Assembly: GCA_900073065.1 (NCBI GenBank)
Contig: FJOG01000009.1
Coordinates: 1,318,267-1,382,266, forward strand
DNA from: Phialocephala subalpina
Taxonomy: Eukaryota; Ascomycota; Leotiomycetes; Helotiales; Mollisiaceae
Direction: 5' to 3'
DNA: 64,000 nt
Shown: positions 59,042 through 64,000 of the stretch, one piece after another
Position numbering within the stretch: the first letter of the stretch is position 1
Layout of the letters: every line of letters begins with the position of its first letter
Made by a program: the position numbers and the translations under genes
Notes under the pieces: model-generated
The model's database searches: none
What the model saw: only the letters and a program-made list of their open reading frames with translations
Told to the model about the DNA's origin: nothing

Positions 59042-59372
59042 GTATCCTCTTTCACGGCACCTTTCCTTATACGGGAAATTAAGCGAGAAAAGAAGGTGAG
59101 ATTAACACACATTTCATCTCGCTTCAAGTAAAGACATGTGCCTATGTGCTTGAGATTTTCGCCTGGGCTGTTGATTTTCCCAGTGTTCTCTGTCTATCGC
59201 CTGGGGGTTGGTTGAGAAGTGCTGGTTTGAATTCATTCCTAATGCATCGATGACTATCTGTCGGGTCCGCTTTTCACACTCCCCCATTAGCCCCTTCAAA
59301 CAGTCATGTTCAAGCCCTCAGAAAATACACCACTGTCCAACAGGATATGATACATGCTGCCGCTCGTCATCC
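59042..59372. other. Intergenic spacer
   Basis: Downstream side of the MITE-like element up to the stop of the next minus-strand gene; only short frames. Confidence 0.4.
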
Positions 59373-60230
59373 CTAGACTATCACTGCTTCTCTTCTGATG
59401 GCTAAAGGCGTCCTGGTCGCCCGGCGCTGCTCAACCGTAGACCCTCCGGGATATGTTCTCGTTAAGAATGCTGCCTTGCTGGTTCCATGAAAATTTGCTT
59501 GTCCCTGGCCATACAAAGTTGACCTCGTGCTAGTCGTTCTTGGGCTTATCATCATCATTGCAGTTATGGTTTTTGTTATTGCTGTAGTCGTGCTGTACCG
59601 TCCACTTAAGTCTGGAAGAGTTATTTCGCTTGTCGTCATCACAGTCTCGAAGGTGGTAGGGGGTACAGTCGGAGTTGAAGGCATACTGCATGGTCCAGCT
59701 GCACATTTTTGAAATTCGACTATTGAAGTTGGCGACGCTGTCATCATGATAACATTAGGATCGAGTCCAGCCGAGGTTGACTCGACGGGCGCAATACACG
59801 ACCCTGACGTGCACGATTCTTGAACCGCGCTTACTGCTGCTGCAGTCATTGTCGTCGAAGTAGTATAAACTCCCTGGCCAATTGTTTCCGTTGATTGGTT
59901 CATATGTCCATGGTCCCACAACGACAAGAATGTCCCTACAAGCACCAGTATGAGGAGAACTATCGTGGCTAGTGCCGTTGGCCAGAACCACCAGTTCTTC
60001 TGGTATCTCTTGAATTTGCTTTGCTTTTGGGGAGCCCGAGTCATCTGGACAATCCTGGCAGTTTCAAGGTAGTAAACAGTGTCCTTCGGTATCCCGTGAT
60101 TTATTGTAGATAGAGTGCGGAGGGAGGACCGTCTGTCCAGGCCATAAATGGAGTCATTTGGTTCAGTGACTTCGCCAAGTGTGCTCAGTCGCCGTGGCGA
60201 AGTACTTCGAGCGTCGTTGCGGTTCATCAT
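59373..60230 (-). CDS. Single-pass membrane protein with Thr/Ser-rich ectodomain
   Basis: 285 residues from ATG 60230 (MMNRNDARSTSPRRLSTLGE). A basic cytosolic N-terminus of about 80 residues (APQKQSKFKRYQKNWW) precedes one clear membrane segment (FWPTALATIVLLILVLVGTF), followed by SLWDHGHMN and a long Thr/Ser/Ala-rich tail with a few cysteines (ESCTSGSCIAPVES, CAAGPCSMPS), likely O-glycosylated outside. No enzyme or receptor domain is recognised. The segment after the helix (FLSLWDHGHMNxxxETxGQGVYTT) weakly resembles the neighbouring small membrane protein at 62239 (ILSVWYIGNGKN...GETQVAAQIYTT), so the genes may be distant relatives (inference). Confidence 0.6.
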   Translation of the reverse strand: MMNRNDARSTSPRRLSTLGEVTEPNDSIYGLDRRSSLRTLSTINHGIPKDTVYYLETARIVQMTRAPQKQSKFKRYQKNWWFWPTALATIVLLILVLVGTFLSLWDHGHMNQSTETIGQGVYTTSTTMTAAAVSAVQESCTSGSCIAPVESTSAGLDPNVIMMTASPTSIVEFQKCAAGPCSMPSTPTVPPTTFETVMTTSEITLPDLSGRYSTTTAITKTITAMMMISPRTTSTRSTLYGQGQANFHGTSKAAFLTRTYPGGSTVEQRRATRTPLAIRREAVIV

Positions 60231-60505
60231 GCCGAGTTGTGTTTGAGCTTTGATGCGCTGGTTCTCTATTACACTCGCTCTTCCACAAGCAAAAAGGTCA
60301 TGTAAGGCTGTTGATGTTCCAGACCAGGAGAAGTCAAGAGGAACTTGAGATATAAGCAGCAGGTACGTGAGTGATTCATTTCGCTTTCTAGGTCTGAATA
60401 TTCAAGCCACTGAGAGCTCCATTGGCTAACACACATCTAGATTATTCAAGTGCATCTCCTAGGCACAGTCTTCGAAGCTTCTCCGCCACTTTCCTGGCGA
60501 TGAAA

Positions 60506-60961
60506 TCAGCTATAGGTCTGAAAACTCCAATCCGTACCTTTACCCGGTTCCACGACTTGCAACAATTTCTCCTCCGTAACCACTGCCGACATATATTTAG
60601 GTCCTCCAACCAAAGGCCGCATTCCCACCTCATTCAGAACCACCCCGGATTCCGTCTCCGTAACTGTGGCCGCCAGTTTCAACAGGCACAAAGTTCCAAT
60701 GACGGAGGTAATAATGATGATTTCCCACAGCAGTTGTTTCGGGACAACACCAGGTCAGTAAGGAGTATAAAAGGCCTGGAGAGTCCGGCGAGCATGACCT
60801 TTCTTATCTATTAGCGGTCGTTCGACGTCTGACATTTTCTGCAAACAGTTGTTTGAATTTGCGTCTCGCGAGTGGAGGAAGTAGGATGGAACAAGAAAGA
60901 CTAAAATCAATGGAAGGATATAGGAAATAAAGGGCCATTTGAGAAGCGGGGTTTGATTCAT
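60506..60961 (-). pseudogene. Small membrane-protein gene split by an in-frame TGA
   Basis: From ATG 60961 (MNQTPLLKWPFISYILPLIL) a 68-residue frame with one hydrophobic stretch runs to TGA at 60755-60757. The same frame stays open after the stop down to 60506 and encodes a second hydrophobic segment (LLWEIIIITSVIGTLCLLKL) plus a polar tail (TETESGVVLNEVGMRPLVGG). A later start at 60835 gives MSDVERPLIDKKGHARR, resembling the MSDLEHDLLIGEPHPRR start of the gene at 62239. The TGA may be a degenerative mutation. An intron is not obvious, since no AG follows the CTGAC at the stop within normal distance. Real status uncertain. Confidence 0.4.
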
Positions 60962-61061
60962 ATTTTGGAAATATACGAGATTTACATCTATTGTTGCTGA
61001 GTGATGTCCAACACGCAACTGTGAGGGGTAAAGTCTCCATTCTACATTTCATTTGCAAAGC

Positions 61062-61493
61062 TCATCGTTTCCCCATGCTGCAAGCAAGATCAAACCTCCC
61101 ACCAAAATCCCAAGATTGCAGCCCCAATGTCCAGCATCTCGACTCTTGCATTCCCAGAATATAAATGGGAGAATCAATCGGAGTAGACGCGGCCCTTATT
61201 ATCGATTCCGTCCCATTACCGTTTAAAGGCGGTACCATATCTTCATAATCGTGAAGGAAGCCCCCAATGACGAGCCCTCCTATAATGGTCAGAACAGCCG
61301 TTCCGACTATCCATTTTAAGCGTTCGCGGACGAGGTTCCGGGTAACCTGGGAGGCGACTTGATGGGCTTCATAAGCCAGAGGCTTCATTTGGTCCGTTCT
61401 TTGGCTGTCGTTCTTCTTGACTTGTGGATATTTATTGAAGTCTACATCCTTGAGTTCTATGTTCTCAAAGCCTTCATACTTGAGTTCTGCCAT
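61062..61493 (-). CDS. Small membrane protein, probably frameshifted C-terminus
   Basis: 143 residues from ATG 61493 (MAELKYEGFENIELKDVDFN). A charged N-terminus precedes a membrane segment (WIVGTAVLTIIGGLVIGGFL). The in-frame tail after about residue 100 (ESRCWTLGLQSWDFGGRF) looks unnatural. In another frame the same DNA encodes DIGAAILG then, after one missing base relative to the paralog at 63656, LLVGGLILLAAWGND, a credible second membrane helix matching that paralog's GIWGLLVGVYMLVIGE. So the gene probably had two helices and has lost a base, or is spliced to reach the other frame. No known domain. Confidence 0.5.
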   Translation of the reverse strand: MAELKYEGFENIELKDVDFNKYPQVKKNDSQRTDQMKPLAYEAHQVASQVTRNLVRERLKWIVGTAVLTIIGGLVIGGFLHDYEDMVPPLNGNGTESIIRAASTPIDSPIYILGMQESRCWTLGLQSWDFGGRFDLACSMGKR

Positions 61494-61957
61494 ATTTTTT
61501 TTGGTAAAAGCAGGTCTTTTTTTATTGTAGCGAGGAGGTTTGAGAAGGGTGAGATTGATATCTTGAAGTGGAAACGAAGATCGAGCAGAAGCTGGATGAG
61601 GTGAGCATGTATAAGAGGGGCATGAGGATTATTCAGGATCTACAGAAGTACCAAGTGATTTGCAATCAGTTCCTATCGCTCTGCTGACTCCTCAAGATCG
61701 CAAGTCTTGCATCAAAGTCCACGTGCTCATCGTTCCACGACCTTACAGCTCCTCCATTAACGCAATGTTACCCAGGCTAAAAGTTCCACAAATATTGGAA
61801 CAAGTCGAACCCCGCAATCTCCCAACCGCGAGTCCACTTCCACCAAGATCCAAATAGGCAGCAGCTTGACTTTCTCAACACCCTCCGAGCGAATAGTTTC
61901 CTTAGTCGCATAATCAAGGATACGAAGGCATAGAATTCGCCAGTGTGATCTCGAATA

Positions 61958-62239
61958 CTATCGCCCAGTCGTCGAAGCTGACACATACGCCATCGTAGTG
62001 TATATCTGAGCAGCAACCTGTGTCTCACCCGGGTTTGACGGCGGCGTAAGGTTCTTGCCGTTACCGATGTACCAGACGGAGAGAATACCCACAATGAGTA
62101 CGTTGGCAGCTATCAGGAAGCAGAAAAAGTGTCTTGGATAGTTGTGTTCATCGAAAAGGTCTTGGAAAAGTTGACGTACTTGTCGAAATCGACGAGGATG
62201 AGGTTCTCCGATAAGGAGATCGTGCTCGAGATCAGACAT
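61958..62239 (-). CDS. Small single-pass membrane protein
   Basis: 93 residues from ATG 62239 (MSDLEHDLLIGEPHPRRFRQ), one membrane segment (FFCFLIAANVLIVGILSVWY) and a short tail (GNGKNLTPPSNPGETQVAAQ). A strong GTATGT near the end of the frame (ATGGC|GTATGT) suggests an intron, and downstream DNA to about 61777 stays open in all frames and contains IWILVEVDSRLG, resembling the second helix of the paralogs. The true C-terminus may therefore lie further downstream. Related to its neighbours by position, size and layout. Confidence 0.5.
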   Translation of the reverse strand: MSDLEHDLLIGEPHPRRFRQVRQLFQDLFDEHNYPRHFFCFLIAANVLIVGILSVWYIGNGKNLTPPSNPGETQVAAQIYTTMAYVSASTTGR

Positions 62240-62529
62240 TTCGACTTTGATTAATAGGCAATCATTTGATTTGAATAAGTTTTCTTTCTTTGAAGTCTTT
62301 GAAATTGAACAGAAGCAAGCATGGAACTGGGAGTAATTGGATCGGGCAATGGCTGAAGACATCGAATGTAGCGCTCGCTTGGGCTTCAATATGATCCACG
62401 GCCTTCTTCAACTTGTGTGATTCATATCATGATTTTCTTTTGAAAAGACACTTTGCAAGCAGTGGAGCAAGTAACACCCACGCATTTTAGTTCCTTAAGC
62501 CAATCGAAGCAAGCAATCCCTCTCAATCA

Positions 62530-62952
62530 TCAGTAGCCCTCTTGCACCCTCCTACTGAAGATTCCAAAGGCATCGCCATAGATTGGAATGTGCTTTCTGC
62601 ATTTGTCTTGACGATCGTAGGCGACGAAAATCAAGTAGAAGGCATGAATGTGACCCGGGAAATATCTCCATTTTGTTAGTGTCCTCATTCAATATCAAGC
62701 GTGCATTCGGAGCTGATAGGAAGTGGGTGGTAGAGGTCAGATAACAATAGAAACTGGATACATGCTTACCCGAGAAGACAGAAGAGGATGTTGATGAGAA
62801 TATCTGGACCGCAGCCTGCTACAATCAAGACGCCAATAGGTGGGACTGTGGATGTGTTAGCAACTTAGCTTCTGAAAGCGGGAAAGAAGAGGAGGAGGAT
62901 ACGAACATATGAGCGTGAGCAGTACGATGCAGATTAGTGAACAGAGGTCCAT
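62530..62952 (-). CDS. PMP3/RCI2-type plasma-membrane proteolipid
   Basis: Three exons, 62952-62907, 62845-62770 and 62665-62530, all phase-consistent (introns of 61 and 104 nt), give 85 residues. The protein has the two-helix UPF0057 pattern: LICIVLLTLIFPPIGVLIVA, the GCGPDILINILFCLLGYFPG hairpin and HIHAFYLIFVAYDRQDKC. The family sets membrane potential and salt tolerance in yeasts and plants (Pmp3, RCI2A). The first donor is GTTCGT, weaker than usual; the others are standard. No single open frame shows this gene. Lies within the small-membrane-protein cluster but belongs to a different family. Confidence 0.85.
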
Positions 62953-63353
62953 GACGGCTTGCTTTGTCGAAGTGTCGTTCTGAGACTGCTGATTTTGACT
63001 TGAGATTTGGTCGTGAAACTCTGAGTATGCTTTTATTTTTCGATGCCTGTCCGCTGTGGAGAAGAAACCGCAAGTACGAGTGAGGAAGTGGCAAGTGAGG
63101 TGCTCGGTTGGGTGAATAATATATCTTGTGCCTGCCGAAAAGGTGAGTGTCACTCCACCTGCGCCTGACTGTAACACCAACATTAGCGAACGTCCAGACT
63201 GGTTGCTAGCTGAAAATGTCCGTTGTTGGGTTCGCTCTCTTCAACTTGAAAAGCCGGCACTTTGAACCAGAGATTCAAATCCAATGCCAGTCGTGCATGG
63301 AGGCTTCTTGATCGAAGAGCGCAAGGAGACTGACCTATTCACGAAGCTCAAGA
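62953..63353. other. Intergenic spacer
   Basis: Upstream flank of the PMP3-type gene and 3' flank of the next minus-strand gene. No further feature is supported. Confidence 0.4.
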
Positions 63354-63656
63354 TTATTCCCCAATCACCAACATGTAGACTCCCACCAAAAGTCCCCATA
63401 TTCCAATTGCCAAAGCCTTCAACGGTCCTCGCCCACTTCCAGTCCCATATACTTCCAGATCGCGTTCGTGACGAAGTTTCCCAGTCGTATTGCCTCCACC
63501 TTGCTCAACTGTATTACCCTTTGTCATTTGGATGGCGCCGAAGACCAACATCATGAACGTAAAGCCAGTGAATATCACGAGAGCGGCTCTCCAGCGCGGG
63601 GAGATCACTTCGTCGCAGCGTCTTGGAAAAAAATCGTGGGCGTAAGGTAGGGCCAT
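63354..63656 (-). CDS. Small two-helix membrane protein
   Basis: 100 residues from ATG 63656 (MALPYAHDFFPRRCDEVISP); the frame is open further upstream to 63929, but that part has no likely start near a promoter. Two hydrophobic segments are seen (WRAALVIFTGFTFMMLVFGA and LAIGIWGLLVGVYMLVIGE), separated by a Gly/Asn-rich loop (GNTVEQGGGNTTGKLRHERD). It is the most intact member of the local family, so it is the reference for the decayed copies at 61062 and 61777-61960. No function known. Confidence 0.55.
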   Translation of the reverse strand: MALPYAHDFFPRRCDEVISPRWRAALVIFTGFTFMMLVFGAIQMTKGNTVEQGGGNTTGKLRHERDLEVYGTGSGRGPLKALAIGIWGLLVGVYMLVIGE

Positions 63657-64000
63657 CTTGAGGTTCGTGATTTGAAAGTTCAACGGTTGGTGGAGTGATT
63701 TGAAATGCTTTGTGGTGGGATCGAGTACCTTGAGCAGCGAGGTGATTCGGCCTGAAGGAATGCAATTAGATCGACTTGCGTGAGTGGAAAGTTCAAATTC
63801 AACTTTGTACCTTATGAGGGATTTGATATGCATTGATCCGTTTGGGCAGTGCCTTGAAGGAAGTCCCGATGAACAAGTTCTCATACGTTGGAAACAGAGA
63901 TTCGGGTCTTGCACACCTGCAAAAGACAATCATCTTCATTATCGCATGAATCTCAGCTCTGATATCCGAGAATCATCAACTAAGAAGAGCCTCGGCTTCA
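63657..64000. other. Window end, upstream of the last small gene
   Basis: Probable promoter of the gene at 63656. No other feature is supported before the window ends. Confidence 0.4.

Noticed and set aside
59373..63656. Toxin-antitoxin, CRISPR or phage-defence island
   Set aside because: Genes are intron-containing fungal loci without nuclease, repeat-spacer or paired toxin features.

Overview
The window looks like nuclear DNA of a filamentous ascomycete (Pezizomycotina; a Helotiales-like leotiomycete is my inference from overall gene flavour, not shown directly). Genes are 0.3-4 kb and lie on both strands without operons. Most have short introns of about 45-90 nt with GT-AG ends and CTAAC/CTGAC-type branch sites, and are separated by AT-richer spacers. 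There are no bacterial signals. Because coding sequence is split by introns, many true proteins appear only after splicing by eye; where I could, I worked out exon junctions from splice motifs, phase and family alignment.

Layout. 0-10.4 kb: EFL1 ribosome-maturation GTPase (3' end off the window), a tandem PH-domain protein, a conserved hypothetical with a Cys-rich N-terminus, and an Mpv17/PMP22 membrane protein. 11-24.4 kb: a BTB-like protein, a PEX11C-like peroxin, three hypotheticals, an aldehyde dehydrogenase and an NDUFAF3-like complex I assembly factor; a decayed tandem repeat array fills 15.3-16.8 kb. 24.7-35.9 kb: an unusual alpha/beta-hydrolase plus HCxxGxxRTG phosphatase fusion, dihydroxy-acid dehydratase (11 exons, one of 8 nt) and a large ArAE/FUSC-type transporter whose first exon carries an apparent frameshift. 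36.6-37.3 kb: a 720-N assembly gap bounded by GA microsatellites. 37.7-46.0 kb: SmD2, 3-hydroxyisobutyryl-CoA hydrolase, an Spt21/Ams2-type histone-gene regulator and RPA3. 46.0-50.9 kb and 52.2-55.9 kb are gene-poor and flank an ATF/CREB-type bZIP gene; each holds another decayed tandem array. 56-58.5 kb: a divergent pair of mitochondrial large-subunit ribosomal proteins (uL4m and mL38) sharing a 154-bp promoter, followed by a MITE-like inverted repeat. 59.4-63.9 kb: a cluster of small membrane proteins, several apparently related and partly decayed, with a PMP3/RCI2-type proteolipid gene among them.

Functional themes: ribosome and mitoribosome biogenesis (EFL1, uL4m, mL38), mitochondrial or branched-chain amino-acid metabolism (DHAD, HIBCH, NDUFAF3), peroxisomal membrane proteins (PEX11C-like, Mpv17-like) and chromatin or DNA metabolism (Spt21/Ams2, RPA3). 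These are mostly unlinked housekeeping genes. The accessory and more novel material is the 59.4-63.9 kb membrane-protein cluster, the three decayed repeat arrays, the MITE-like element and the hydrolase-phosphatase fusion.
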